This document shows positions 8,584 through 17,448 of a stretch of DNA of 64,000 nt, in pieces (within the stretch, counting starts at the first letter, position 1; each line of letters begins with the position of its first letter). The notes below the pieces were generated by a model that saw only the letters and a program-made list of their open reading frames with translations, did no database searches and was not told the origin of the DNA. The translations under genes and the position numbers were made by a program. Source of the stretch: Tahibacter harae (GTDB taxonomy: Bacteria > Pseudomonadota > Gammaproteobacteria > Xanthomonadales > Rhodanobacteraceae); the NCBI RefSeq assembly GCF_024437735.1, contig NZ_JANFQO010000004.1, forward strand, positions 272,460 through 336,459, given 5' to 3'.

Positions 8584-9114
8584 TTACTTGAAGTGGTCCA
8601 TCATCCAGTGGACGGTGACCTTGATCTGCTCGTCGTTGATCGACGGGTTGCCACCGCGCGGCGGCATCACGCCCTTCTTGCCGGTGAAGCCTTCGGTCGC
8701 GTGCTTGATGAGCGTATCGGCGCCCTGGGCCAGACGCGGGCCCCAGTCGGCCTTGTCGTCCATCTTCGGTGCGCCGCTGGCGCCGGTGTTATGGCAGGCG
8801 AAGCAGAGGCCGTCGTAGATGACCTTGGGATCGGTGCTGCCGCCGAAGGCGACCTGGGCGGCAGCGGCCTTCTTGCGCGCTTCCTCGGCGGCCAGCATGG
8901 CGGCGCGGCCGGTATCGCCGGCGTAGGAATCGCCGACCGGGGCCAGGCGGTCCTGCACCACCTTGTCCGCAGCCGGGCTGGGCTGGGCCGGGTGCTTGGT
9001 ATAGATGTAGTGGGCAAGCAGGATGAAGGCCAGCGCCATCAGCGCAAGTACGCCGATCAGCATCGAAAAGCGCTTCAGGAATTCGAGGTCGGTCTTGGTA
9101 ATCGGGCTGCTCAC
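8584..9114 (-). CDS. Membrane-anchored cytochrome c5-type protein
   Basis: 176 residues from a GTG at 9114 with AGGAAAGG upstream. One N-terminal membrane helix (about 15-38, SMLIGVLALMALAFILLAHYI), then an Ala/Lys-rich linker, then a single haem site CFACH near residue 121 with the distal Met ligand in VMPPRGGNP. This is the c5 family layout (GAPKMDDKADWGPRL, TEGFTGKKGVMPPRGG). Expected to carry electrons on the periplasmic face of the inner membrane. It ends at a strong intrinsic terminator and appears to be a single-gene unit. Confidence 0.9.
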   Translation of the reverse strand: MSSPITKTDLEFLKRFSMLIGVLALMALAFILLAHYIYTKHPAQPSPAADKVVQDRLAPVGDSYAGDTGRAAMLAAEEARKKAAAAQVAFGGSTDPKVIYDGLCFACHNTGASGAPKMDDKADWGPRLAQGADTLIKHATEGFTGKKGVMPPRGGNPSINDEQIKVTVHWMMDHFK

Positions 9115-9384
9115 GAAAACACCTTTCCTAGCGGCGGCTGGGCCGGAGAGGCTCCCGGCACGGAAAAAAGACGGGCAAGTATAACGGCCGGCCCCCAGGC
9201 ACGGAAGCACAGGACTAGCCCGCGCCCCGGCCGGACCGCTATGATGCGCCCCGGTCCGGCCCCACCGCCCGCCGCCGCGAGGCAGCGATCCGGCTAAATC
9301 CGCGACCCACTTGGAAAATCCGCCCGGCCGCCGCCACCCGGCAATACCGGACCGGCGGCCCCGTCGTCCAAGGCCATCTACAAC

Positions 9385-9461
9385 GCGCCCGTAGCTCAGC
9401 TGGATAGAGTACCGCCCTCCGAAGGCGGTGGTCGGGGGTTCGAATCCCTCCGGGCGCGCCA
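9385..9461 (+). tRNA. tRNA-Arg (anticodon CCG)
   Basis: 77-base cloverleaf: acceptor GCGCCCG pairs with CGGGCGC, D arm GCTC/GAGT, anticodon stem CCGCC/GGCGG with loop CTCCGAA (anticodon CCG), T arm with GGTTCGAATCC, discriminator G and encoded CCA. It reads the common Arg codon CGG. Confidence 0.97.
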
Positions 9462-9522
9462 CGACGACCAATCTCCTTGACCTCGCACAAGGCTTGCAGC
9501 CCGCGCCAGAACCCCGCCGCGC

Positions 9523-9894
9523 TCAGCGCCTCGGTTTCAACTGGTGCAGCATCAGCGCGTTTCCCTCGCTGTCGAGGCAGACCGCCATGCGGCAGGCCGG
9601 TCCGTGGATGATGTCGCCGCAGAACTGCACGCCTTTGGCGGTGAGTTCTTCGACCAGCCGGCCGAGGTCCTCGACCTCGAACGCGACCATGCCGCCCGCG
9701 GAGCGGCTGGGTTCGTTCGGCGTGGTGTTGGTGATGGCCAGGCAGCCGCCTTCGGGCAGGTCGTATTCGATCCAGTGCCTGTCGCCCTGACCGCCGACCA
9801 GGCCGGGCGACAGGCCCAGGATCTGTTCGTAGAAGGTGCGCGCCCGGGCGACGTCCTTCGCCGGATACATGACAAACGCCAGCTTTCTGAACAT
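9523..9894 (-). CDS. VOC superfamily (glyoxalase/bleomycin-resistance fold) protein
   Basis: 123 residues from the ATG at 9894, GAGGA upstream. A single beta-alpha-beta-beta-beta module pair: FVMYPAKDVARARTFYEQIL at the start, YDLPEGGCLAI, then VAFEVEDLGRLVEEL and a C-terminal LDSEGNALMLHQ. Metal ligands typical of glyoxalase I are only partly present (H41, E in VAFEVED, terminal region), so the substrate is unknown. Its start is about 50 bases from the DUF1624 gene's end; same strand. Confidence 0.85.
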   Translation of the reverse strand: MFRKLAFVMYPAKDVARARTFYEQILGLSPGLVGGQGDRHWIEYDLPEGGCLAITNTTPNEPSRSAGGMVAFEVEDLGRLVEELTAKGVQFCGDIIHGPACRMAVCLDSEGNALMLHQLKPRR

Positions 9895-9945
9895 GGGAAT
9901 CCTCGTGAGGTATTGCGGGGAATATGACTTCGTACAGCAGCGGCG

Positions 9946-11151
9946 TCAGAGGTAGCCGGCCCACCAGCTGTCCTTGTACCGGCCCTTGAAGCGATCGAAC
10001 CCGACGCAGGCGGGATACAGGGCGAGCACCACGCCGAACCAGGCGAGGTAGACGACGCCCAGCGGCCAGCCGAAATCCGGAGGAAAGGCTTCGCGCGAGC
10101 CGCCGAGCGAGGGGAACGGACCTGAGAAGAACGCCATGCGCACATCGTGATAGCGCGCAACGGCGAGGCACGATGCGATCAGGTGCGCCAGCAGGAAATG
10201 CGCGAGGTAATAGAACAGCGGCACGCGGCCGATCACCACCAGCGGATGGCTGATGGACAGCGGGTGGCGCTCCAGCCAGGCCAGTCCCAGCAGCACGGGG
10301 CCCAGTGTCATCAGCAGGAACAACAAGGACGGCGGGTATTTGGTCGTCGCCAGGAACGACAGTGCCGTGAACGCCGGCGTTGCCTGCACCGACCAGGGCG
10401 AAGGATCGCCGTAGGCATTCACCGCGCGCAGCACGACGAATGCGCCCAGCGACAGCGCGCCCGCCGCCAGGAAGACGTGGCGGCGCTTCGCCGCGCCCGC
10501 GTCGTAGAGCGAACCCGCAGCGAAGCCGACGGCGAGCACGCCGAACCACGCCAGCACCGGATAGCCCACGACGACGACCTGCCCGGCAATCCCGAACGCT
10601 CCCGGCTGGTGCAGGAGCAGCCACACCGGCGCCAGCGCGCCCCAGTGCGCGGCCTGTACCGGATCGAGCAGATTGTGCAGCAGGACGATCGCCAGCCCGA
10701 TCGCGCCGATGGTGCGCGCGGAGAGCACGGCGACCAGCGGCGCCAGCGCCAGCATGGACAGGCCAAGCGCGCTCAGGACCAGCACCAGCAGCGGATTCCC
10801 GCCCAGCAGCCGGAAATCGAGAATGAAACGGAACACAGTGAGTTCGAGCAGGATCAGCCAGAGTCCGCGCGTCGCCAGGAATTTCGCGACGCCGCGTGCG
10901 CAGCCCTGATGCGCCAGCCTGCGCTGCGCGGACAGGCCGGCGATGAACAGAAAGGCCGGCGCGCAGAAACAGGTGATCCAGCGCGTCATGAAGGTCGCGA
11001 TGGATGTGCGCGACAGATCGCCGGGCGCGAATGCCATGGCATCGGCATGGACGAAATCGCGCACGTGATCCAGCGCCATCAGGATCATGGCGATACCGCG
11101 CATCGCATCGATAGCGCTGTGCCTCAGGCCGGGAGCTGCCGCTGTCTTCAT
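9946..11151 (-). CDS. DUF1624/HGSNAT-like membrane acyltransferase
   Basis: 401 residues from the ATG at 11151 with ACGGAG upstream. The N-terminal signature IDAMRGIAMILMALDHVRDF is that of the DUF1624 / heparan-alpha-glucosaminide N-acetyltransferase-like group, where the His and Asp lie in the first membrane helix. About ten hydrophobic segments follow. Such proteins probably transfer acyl groups across the inner membrane; the acceptor is unknown. The gene is divergent from the exported hydrolase at 11394 across a 242-base region, so the two could share control. Confidence 0.85.
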   Translation of the reverse strand: MKTAAAPGLRHSAIDAMRGIAMILMALDHVRDFVHADAMAFAPGDLSRTSIATFMTRWITCFCAPAFLFIAGLSAQRRLAHQGCARGVAKFLATRGLWLILLELTVFRFILDFRLLGGNPLLVLVLSALGLSMLALAPLVAVLSARTIGAIGLAIVLLHNLLDPVQAAHWGALAPVWLLLHQPGAFGIAGQVVVVGYPVLAWFGVLAVGFAAGSLYDAGAAKRRHVFLAAGALSLGAFVVLRAVNAYGDPSPWSVQATPAFTALSFLATTKYPPSLLFLLMTLGPVLLGLAWLERHPLSISHPLVVIGRVPLFYYLAHFLLAHLIASCLAVARYHDVRMAFFSGPFPSLGGSREAFPPDFGWPLGVVYLAWFGVVLALYPACVGFDRFKGRYKDSWWAGYL

Positions 11152-11393
11152 CGATCGCTCCGTCTGTCCTGGGCCGCGCGTCGATATTCCACACGCTCTC
11201 CCTGCGCGTTTGCACCGCATATCCGGACCATTGGCAGAGCACCTGCCGATTGGTCGATGGAAAGTGCGTGTTCGGCGGAATGCGCGCTTACGTCGGCCGG
11301 CTTTCGCCGATTCGACGGATGCGGTGTTCGCGGCGACCGGCCTGCGCGGGCGGTTCCTAAGATGTGCGGAACGCCCGATCACGGTCCGCCACC

Positions 11394-12296
11394 ATGCGCA
11401 GTACAGCCAGGCTTCCCTGCATACTCCTACTGCTCGCGGCGGCCTGCACCGCTGCGCCGGTATTCGCCGCGGAAGGATTCCGCAACGCTTTCGTCGCTTC
11501 GGACGACGGAGCGCGCATCCACTACCTGGAGGGCGGGACGCCGGCGCGCCGCCCGGCGGTGGTCTTCATTCCGGGGTGGACCTGGACCGCGGACGTCTGG
11601 ATCGACCAGATGCGGCAGCTGGATGGCAGGGCCGTGTTCGCGATGGATCCGCGCTCGCAAGGGGATTCGTCAAAGACGCACGAGCGCAATTCGCCTGAAG
11701 GCCGCGCGGCCGATATCGAGGCGCTGCTGCGCAGGATAGACCGCGGCCCCGTAGTGCTGGTGGGATGGTCGCAAGGCGTGCAGGACATTGCCGCCTATGT
11801 GGCGCGTTACGGAACCGCGCGCATCGCCGGCCTGGTCTGGGTCGATTCGGCGCTCTCGGCGGGGCCGAAATCCATCGCGCAGGACCCGGCCGGCACGGCC
11901 AGGCTGCTGGAACGCATCGCGATCCTTGCCGAATATCCCAGGGAATACATCGGCGGCATGCACGATGCGTCGCGGATGCAGGCTGTCGATGGCGCCGAGC
12001 GTTCGCGCTATATCGCGCTGTCGCGCAAGACGCCCGCCGACCTCGGCCTGGCCATGCTGGTGACCGATCTGCTGACCGTGGACAGGACGCCGGTGCTGGC
12101 GAAGATCGACAGGCCGCTGCTGGTGCTGGCCTCGGCCGCGTCGCCCGAGCTGGATGCGCAACGGGCAATCGCCGCGCGCGTGCCGGGTGCGCGCATCGTC
12201 GTGGTGGAAAACGCGGGCCATGCGCTGTTCCTGGATCAGCCCGCCGTGTTCTCCAGTGAACTAGCGAAATTCCTGTCGGATCTCGATGCGCGCTGA
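11394..12296 (+). CDS. Exported alpha/beta hydrolase
   Basis: 300 residues from the ATG at 11394 (MRSTARLPCILLLLAAAC...); signal peptide likely cleaved after VFA. It holds HYLEGG and FIPGWTWTADVW (oxyanion loop), DPRSQGDSSK, nucleophile elbow GWSQGVQD (Ser in G-x-S-x-G), and a late ENAGHALFLDQP giving His. Fold family is that of haloperoxidase/esterases; substrate unknown. It is convergent with the dienelactone-hydrolase-like gene, only 5 bases apart, leaving no room for a shared terminator. Confidence 0.85.
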   Translation: MRSTARLPCILLLLAAACTAAPVFAAEGFRNAFVASDDGARIHYLEGGTPARRPAVVFIPGWTWTADVWIDQMRQLDGRAVFAMDPRSQGDSSKTHERNSPEGRAADIEALLRRIDRGPVVLVGWSQGVQDIAAYVARYGTARIAGLVWVDSALSAGPKSIAQDPAGTARLLERIAILAEYPREYIGGMHDASRMQAVDGAERSRYIALSRKTPADLGLAMLVTDLLTVDRTPVLAKIDRPLLVLASAASPELDAQRAIAARVPGARIVVVENAGHALFLDQPAVFSSELAKFLSDLDAR

Positions 12297-12301
12297 GCCG
12301 C

Positions 12302-13138
12302 TCAGTCCTTGGGCAGCGGTTTGCCGGCGAACTGCTCGTGCAGAAAGGCCCGCATCATCGCGAAGGCGCGTGCCGCCGCGCGTGCGTCGTAGCGGCAATT
12401 GCTGTCCGCCGGGTTGCCGGCGCTGCTTTCCTGCGCGAAGCAATGGCGTGCGCCGCCGAAATCGACCAATTGCCAGTCCGCCGCCACGCGCGTCATTTCT
12501 TGCTGGAATTCGGCGACCTGCGCGCGCGGAACGCTTTCATCGGCAGCGCCGTTCAGGACGAGGATCGCGGCCTTCGGCGTCTTGTCGGCGGGCTGGTAGC
12601 TGTCGAGATTGCCGTGGAAGCTCACCACGCCGCCGCGCAGCTCAGCCCCGGTCCGCGCCAGTTCCAGCGCCACGCCGCCGCCGAAACAGAAGCCGACTGC
12701 GCCGATCGCCTGGGCGTCCAGCGGAAGCTGCGAGGCTTGTTGCTTCAGGACATCGAGGGATTTCAGGGCGCGCGAACGCAGGGTCTTGCCGCGGTCGGCA
12801 TAGACTGCCTTGACCGCCGCGAGCGACTCGGCATCGTCCTTCGGCCGCACGTCGCTGCCGTAGAGATCGGCCACGAGTACGACGTACTGGCTTCCGGCGA
12901 TCTGCGTGGCCATCCGTATCGCCTCGTCACCCGCGCCGCGCCAGTTCGGCAGCATCAGGAGTCCCGGGCGCCGCAGCGCCGATGCATCGTCGTACACCGC
13001 ATAACCGCGGAAATGCACCTGTTCCATCGCCCATTCGACAGGCTTCACCTGCACCGCCCCGATCGCCGGCGCGGCGGCGAGCAGGAGGCCGGTCATGGCC
13101 AGCAGTCCGTTCATGCCCAGCTTCGTTGTCCAGCGCAT
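12302..13138 (-). CDS. Exported dienelactone hydrolase family protein
   Basis: 278 residues from the ATG at 13138; an upstream in-frame TTG at 13144 is less likely. Signal peptide to about GLLLAAAPAIGA. The nucleophile is Cys in GFCFGGGVALELA, as in dienelactone hydrolases, with Asp in NGAADESVP and His in GARHCF. Dienelactone hydrolases open lactones in aromatic degradation, but exported relatives act on unknown esters. It follows a small membrane protein whose TAA lies 6 bases before this ATG, so the pair is co-transcribed. Confidence 0.87.
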   Translation of the reverse strand: MRWTTKLGMNGLLAMTGLLLAAAPAIGAVQVKPVEWAMEQVHFRGYAVYDDASALRRPGLLMLPNWRGAGDEAIRMATQIAGSQYVVLVADLYGSDVRPKDDAESLAAVKAVYADRGKTLRSRALKSLDVLKQQASQLPLDAQAIGAVGFCFGGGVALELARTGAELRGGVVSFHGNLDSYQPADKTPKAAILVLNGAADESVPRAQVAEFQQEMTRVAADWQLVDFGGARHCFAQESSAGNPADSNCRYDARAAARAFAMMRAFLHEQFAGKPLPKD

Positions 13139-13144
13139 GGTCAA

Positions 13145-13540
13145 TTACCTCGTCGGTCCGGCGGAGTGCGTCCTGAGGAACAAGTGTCCCCCGGCCCAGC
13201 ACTGGGGAAAAGCCAGCAGGACAAGCGCGATGGGATACCAGGCCGGCGCCAGTCCGTTGCCCCAGGTGGCGGCGAGGGCGACCAGGCCGAGCAGCGTCCC
13301 GACCACGCCGAGGTACAGCGCATGCCGCAGCGGCGCGCGCGGCGCGAGCCAGGCCGTGAGTGCCGCGCCCAGGATGCTGATGACGACCCGATAGCTGGTC
13401 GCCAGCACGGCCTCTGCCTGGGACAAGGGTTCGCCCCAGGGCCGGTAGATATGGACGGCGTGCAGCAGAATGTCCACCAGAGTACTGGCGACGACGATGA
13501 ACGCGATACCGGAAACGACAGCAATGATGGATCTTTTCAT
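13145..13540 (-). CDS. Four-helix integral membrane protein, unknown function
   Basis: 131 residues starting MKRSIIAVVSGIAFIV at 13540. Four hydrophobic segments: residues 4-24, 45-63, 69-90 and 95-118. A polar HIYRPWGEPLSQAE loop sits between the first two. Immediately upstream of the dienelactone-hydrolase-like gene and probably its operon partner. I do not recognise a family. Confidence 0.65.
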   Translation of the reverse strand: MKRSIIAVVSGIAFIVVASTLVDILLHAVHIYRPWGEPLSQAEAVLATSYRVVISILGAALTAWLAPRAPLRHALYLGVVGTLLGLVALAATWGNGLAPAWYPIALVLLAFPQCWAGGHLFLRTHSAGPTR

Positions 13541-13750
13541 GGGCGGGGCCGCGGCCTGGAGAAGTGCGTTCACCATAAGGGCGGCGCCTGCCGCCCGCAC
13601 CGGCCTTGTCGACGAACACGGCATTTACATCGGTGAATTGCACCCTTTTCGACCGGGACCGCGGCGCTGTCGGCGCAGCCCGGCCGGGCCGATGCAGGCT
13701 TCGGCTATGCTACGGCCGCAATCACGCCTGACCCTGGGCGCATCCAGCCG

Positions 13751-14803
13751 ATGACACACCCCGCAGGCGCTTTCGACCGGCAGACGCTCGCCCTCACCGC
13801 CTGCGTGTGGGCCGTCCATTTTTTCTTCAACGGCGCACTTTTCACCCTGTTCATAGGCTCGCACCACGGCTGGGATGTGCAATTGGCCCGCGCCATCTGC
13901 ACCCTTCTTGCGGCCGGCCAGTGCTGGCTGGCGCATCTGCTGCTGCGCTGGCGCCGTCAGGTGACCTTCGGCTTTCTCATGGCCGTGCTTCTGAGCACGA
14001 TTCCGCTCGCGCTCGTACAGACAGGGCTGGGCGCGCTGGTCTTCCGCGACGTGGCCGGCATAGGCGACCCGTGGCCGGGCACGAGCGAGCTGGCGCTGGA
14101 CTATCTCGGCTATCAATGGGTCTTCCTGGCCTGGGCGGGCCTGTACGTGGGCTTGTCGCATGCGCTGGAAGTCCGCGCGCGCGACGCGCGCCTGGCGGAG
14201 GCCGAACGCCTGGCGCAGCAGGCACAACTGGCCGCGCTGCGCCTGCAGATCAATCCGCATTTCCTCTTCAACACGCTCAATACCGTCGCCGGCCTGGTCG
14301 CGCTCGGGCGCAAGGAGGAAACCGAGGCGACGCTGCAGAATCTGTCCCATTTCCTGCGCTATACGCTGGCGGCGACGCCCGCCGGCTTCGCCACGGTGAC
14401 CGACGAGGTCGGCATGCTGCAACGCTATCTGCGCATCGAACAGGTGCGTTTTTCCGACCGCCTGCAGGTGCGCTACCAGGTGGACCCGGCCAGCGCCGGC
14501 GCCATGCTGCCGTCGTTCGCGCTGCTGCCCCTGGTCGAGAATGCGATCAAGCACGGCCTGGGCAACTCCGAGGACGGCATCGCCATCGAAATTGGCGCCT
14601 GCCGCGACGGCAACAGCCTGGTGCTGTGGGTGGAGAACGACGCGGACGCGGCGCGGGTTCCGCGCGAAGGCTTCGGCATAGGACTGGAAAACGTGCGGCA
14701 TCGCCTGGCGGTCATGTTCGGCAACGAAGCGGTGCTGCGGGCGCATCCCGTGGAACGCGGCTGGCGCGCCAGCCTGAGCCTGCCCTGGATGGAACTGGCC
14801 TGA
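13751..14803 (+). CDS. LytS/AlgZ-type sensor histidine kinase
   Basis: 350 residues. Four membrane helices in the first 140 residues, a short coiled coil (RARDARLAEAERLAQQAQLA), then the His_kinase (PF06580) signature LRLQINPHFLFNTLNTV with phospho-acceptor His170, an N-box LVENAIKHGLGN and a G-box FGIGLENVRHRL. It has no extracellular sensor domain, so the signal is probably sensed within the membrane. The stop TGA overlaps the ATG of the LytTR regulator (TGATG), so the pair is translationally coupled. Confidence 0.93.
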   Translation: MTHPAGAFDRQTLALTACVWAVHFFFNGALFTLFIGSHHGWDVQLARAICTLLAAGQCWLAHLLLRWRRQVTFGFLMAVLLSTIPLALVQTGLGALVFRDVAGIGDPWPGTSELALDYLGYQWVFLAWAGLYVGLSHALEVRARDARLAEAERLAQQAQLAALRLQINPHFLFNTLNTVAGLVALGRKEETEATLQNLSHFLRYTLAATPAGFATVTDEVGMLQRYLRIEQVRFSDRLQVRYQVDPASAGAMLPSFALLPLVENAIKHGLGNSEDGIAIEIGACRDGNSLVLWVENDADAARVPREGFGIGLENVRHRLAVMFGNEAVLRAHPVERGWRASLSLPWMELA

Positions 14804-15609
14804 TGCGCGTCCTGCTCGCCGACGACGAACCCGTGGCGCTGGACCGGCTGGAACTGGCGCTGGCCGGCATTCCCTCGGCAAGCCTCGCCGCACGCGCGCG
14901 CAACGGCCGCGAAGCCCTGCGCCTGATGCAGGAGCTGCGGCCGGACATCGCCGTGCTCGACATCCAGATGCCGGGCATGGACGGCCTGCAAGTCGCGGAA
15001 ATGCTGAAGGCCGGCAGCCACGTGCCGGAGATCGTGTTCGTCACCGCCTATCAGGAGCATGCAGTGCGCGCCTTCGACCTGCATGCGGTCGACTACCTGC
15101 TCAAGCCGGTCGACTTCGACCGCTTCCGCGAAGCCCTGCGCCGCGCGCAGTCGCGCCTGCACGCGCGCGCCGCCGATGCCCGTCTTCTGGAATTGCAGGA
15201 ATTGCTCGCCCGCGTGCGCGAACAGGGCGAAACCCGCCTGGATACGCCGTACGAACGCGAACTCTGGGCGAAGACCCGCGACGGCCTGCAGCGGATTCCC
15301 GTCGACGCCATCGACTACATCGCCGCCGAAGGGGACTACGTGATGATCCACGCGGGCCAGCGCAGCTACCTGCTGAAGGACACCATCGTCTCCCTGCAGG
15401 CGCGGCTGGACCCGAAGCGCTTCCTGCGCATCCACCGCTCCACCATCGTGCAGGCGAAAAGCATCCGCAGCCTGCAGCGCCGCAGCCTGCGCGGCGTGGC
15501 GCTGATCCTGCTCGACGGCACGCGGCTGGCGGTAGGCCCGAGTTTCGTGAACGAGATGACGGAAGCGGTGCATGCCAGGCGCTGGCGGGCTTCCGATGCG
15601 GATTCCTGA
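14803..15609 (+). CDS. LytTR family response regulator (AlgR-like)
   Basis: 268 residues. Receiver domain at 1-120 with acidic pocket LLADDEP, phospho-acceptor Asp53 in VLDIQMPGMDG and Lys in YLLKPVDFDRF. A linker of about 35 residues leads to a LytTR DNA-binding domain (about 160-262: IDYIAAEGDYVMIH, FLRIHRSTIV). Partner of the upstream kinase. LytTR regulators bind pairs of direct repeats upstream of target genes; none was identified here. A 13-bp stem-loop lies 52 bases downstream. Confidence 0.94.
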   Translation: MRVLLADDEPVALDRLELALAGIPSASLAARARNGREALRLMQELRPDIAVLDIQMPGMDGLQVAEMLKAGSHVPEIVFVTAYQEHAVRAFDLHAVDYLLKPVDFDRFREALRRAQSRLHARAADARLLELQELLARVREQGETRLDTPYERELWAKTRDGLQRIPVDAIDYIAAEGDYVMIHAGQRSYLLKDTIVSLQARLDPKRFLRIHRSTIVQAKSIRSLQRRSLRGVALILLDGTRLAVGPSFVNEMTEAVHARRWRASDADS

Positions 15610-15660
15610 GGCAATGCCCGGGCCAGGGAATCAGCAGGGTCCAGCGGAATCAAGGAATCC

Positions 15661-15705
15661 GGCCGTGTGCCGCAGGCGCCGCGGGCCGACCGGCGGCACA
15701 CGGCC
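15661..15705 (+). terminator. Stem-loop after the LytTR regulator
   Basis: Perfect 13-bp inverted repeat, GGCCGTGTGCCGC (15661-15673) and GCGGCACACGGCC (15693-15705), with a 19-base GC-rich loop. No U-run follows, so termination, if any, would not be classical. It sits in the 286-base gap before the MATE gene, which otherwise shows no gene. Confidence 0.5.
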
Positions 15706-15895
15706 GGCCGGCCGCCGGGCGTGACAAATTTCTGGCGCGCCTGAATCCGCTGTCCCGGAATCGCTGGCCGGACCACTCCGCCATGACAAACGGGCAAAAG
15801 ATTCTGCAGCCGTGTCGATCCGGCCCGCTCCGGTTCGACGCAAGCGGTATCGGACCACCCGACCAGCCTCGGGCCGAGAACAGGAGCATTTACGC

Positions 15896-17335
15896 ATGCA
15901 GCTCGAACCCACTTCCAAGCCGGAATCCGGAACCGCCGCCGAGGCCGGTTCGCAATCCCTATGGGCCGGCCTGCGCGACGCGATCCGCGGCACCAGCGCC
16001 GACTACACGAAGATCCCGCTGCGCCGCGCGGTTTTCCTGCTGGCCGTGCCCATGGTGCTGGAGCTGGTGCTGGAATCGACCTTCGCCATCGTCGATATCT
16101 ATTTCGTGGCCAAGCTGGGTCCGTCGGCGGTGGCGACGGTCGGGCTTACCGAGAGCTATCTGTTCCTGCTGTATTCGATTGCCATGGGCCTGGCCATGGG
16201 CGTGACCGCGATCGTGGCGCGGCGCATAGGCGAGGACAAACGTGAAGAGGCGGCCGTCGCGGCGGTACAGGCCATCCTGGTCGCACTGCTGGTGTCGGTA
16301 CTGCCGGCAGTCATCGGCATCGTCTACGCGCAGGACCTGCTGCGGCTGATGGGCGCCGATGCCTGGAGCCTGGAGCACGGCTACCGCTACACGCAATGGA
16401 TGCTGGGCGGCAACGCAGTGATCATGCTGCTGTTCGTGATCAACGCGATCTTCCGCGGCGCCGGCGACGCGGCCATCGCCATGCGCGTGCTGTGGCTGGC
16501 GAACGGGCTGAACATCATTCTTTGCCCGGTGCTGATCCAGGGCCTGGGGCCGATTCCGCCGCTGGGCATAGAAGGCGCGGCGATCGCCACCAACATCGGC
16601 CGCGGCATCGGCGTGCTGTACCAGCTCTGGGTGCTGTTCCACGGCGGCAAGCACATCCGCGTGCTGGCGCGCCAGCTCGCCTGGCGCGGCGCCGTGCTCT
16701 GGCACATCGTGCGTACCTCGCTCGGCGGCATAGGCCAGATGATCATTGCGATGACGTCGTGGATCTTCCTGATGCGCATTCTGGCCAGCGTCGGCAACGA
16801 GGCCGTGGCCGGCGCCACCATCGCGATCCGCGTGATGATGTTCGTGATGATGCCGGCCTGGGGCATGTCCAACGCCGCCGCGACCCTGGTCGGCCAGAGC
16901 CTGGGCGCCAATGCGGCCGGCCGCGCCGAAGCCGCGGTCTGGCAGATAGGCCGCTACAACATGATCTATCTGCTCGCCGTGTCGCTGGCATTCTTCTTTT
17001 TCCCGCACGCGCTGGTCGGCTTTTTCACCGGCGATGCCGCAGTCGTGGCCATAGGCGCCGAATGGCTGCGCATACTGTCGTATTCGCTGTTCGTCTACGG
17101 CTGGTGGATGGTCTCGGTGCAGGCCTTCAACGGCGCCGGCGATACGGTCACACCGACCAAGATCAACGTGTTCTTCTTCTGGGCATTGCAGATCCCGCTG
17201 GCCTGGCTGCTCGCGCTGCACCTGGGCTGGCGGCACAGCGGCGTGTTCTGGGCCGCTTTCGTCTCGGAAACCGCGGTCGGCCTGTTCACCCTGTGGCTGT
17301 TCAGCCGCGGGGGCTGGAAGACGATGAAGGTGTGA
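15896..17335 (+). CDS. MATE family multidrug/metabolite exporter
   Basis: 479 residues from the ATG at 15896 (CAGGAGCAT upstream). About twelve membrane helices in two six-helix halves; the first half starts RRAVFLLAVPMVLELVLES and the second SLGGIGQMIIAMTSWIFL, with FNGAGDTVTPTKIN in the later part. The long hydrophilic N-terminus (40 residues, SKPESGTAAEAGSQSLW) is unusual but seen in some proteobacterial members. MATE proteins export cationic compounds using H+ or Na+. Not obviously in an operon. Confidence 0.93.
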   Translation: MQLEPTSKPESGTAAEAGSQSLWAGLRDAIRGTSADYTKIPLRRAVFLLAVPMVLELVLESTFAIVDIYFVAKLGPSAVATVGLTESYLFLLYSIAMGLAMGVTAIVARRIGEDKREEAAVAAVQAILVALLVSVLPAVIGIVYAQDLLRLMGADAWSLEHGYRYTQWMLGGNAVIMLLFVINAIFRGAGDAAIAMRVLWLANGLNIILCPVLIQGLGPIPPLGIEGAAIATNIGRGIGVLYQLWVLFHGGKHIRVLARQLAWRGAVLWHIVRTSLGGIGQMIIAMTSWIFLMRILASVGNEAVAGATIAIRVMMFVMMPAWGMSNAAATLVGQSLGANAAGRAEAAVWQIGRYNMIYLLAVSLAFFFFPHALVGFFTGDAAVVAIGAEWLRILSYSLFVYGWWMVSVQAFNGAGDTVTPTKINVFFFWALQIPLAWLLALHLGWRHSGVFWAAFVSETAVGLFTLWLFSRGGWKTMKV

Positions 17336-17448
17336 GGGCGCCCACGCTGGCAAAAACACGCCGGCACCGCAGCCAGGCAAACTTTCCGCCCCCGGCCTCC
17401 ATCCGACTGCAACGTTCCCGGTTTCCACCCGCAGCCCTGGAGTCCCGC

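Noticed and set aside
9239..11242. 667-codon minus-strand frame across the tRNA and VOC gene
   Set aside because: It covers the tRNA-Arg and cuts through the VOC and acyltransferase frames; no own features.
15610..15895. Possible riboswitch upstream of the MATE gene
   Set aside because: Only a simple GC-rich stem-loop was found; no conserved guanidine-type loop motifs could be matched.
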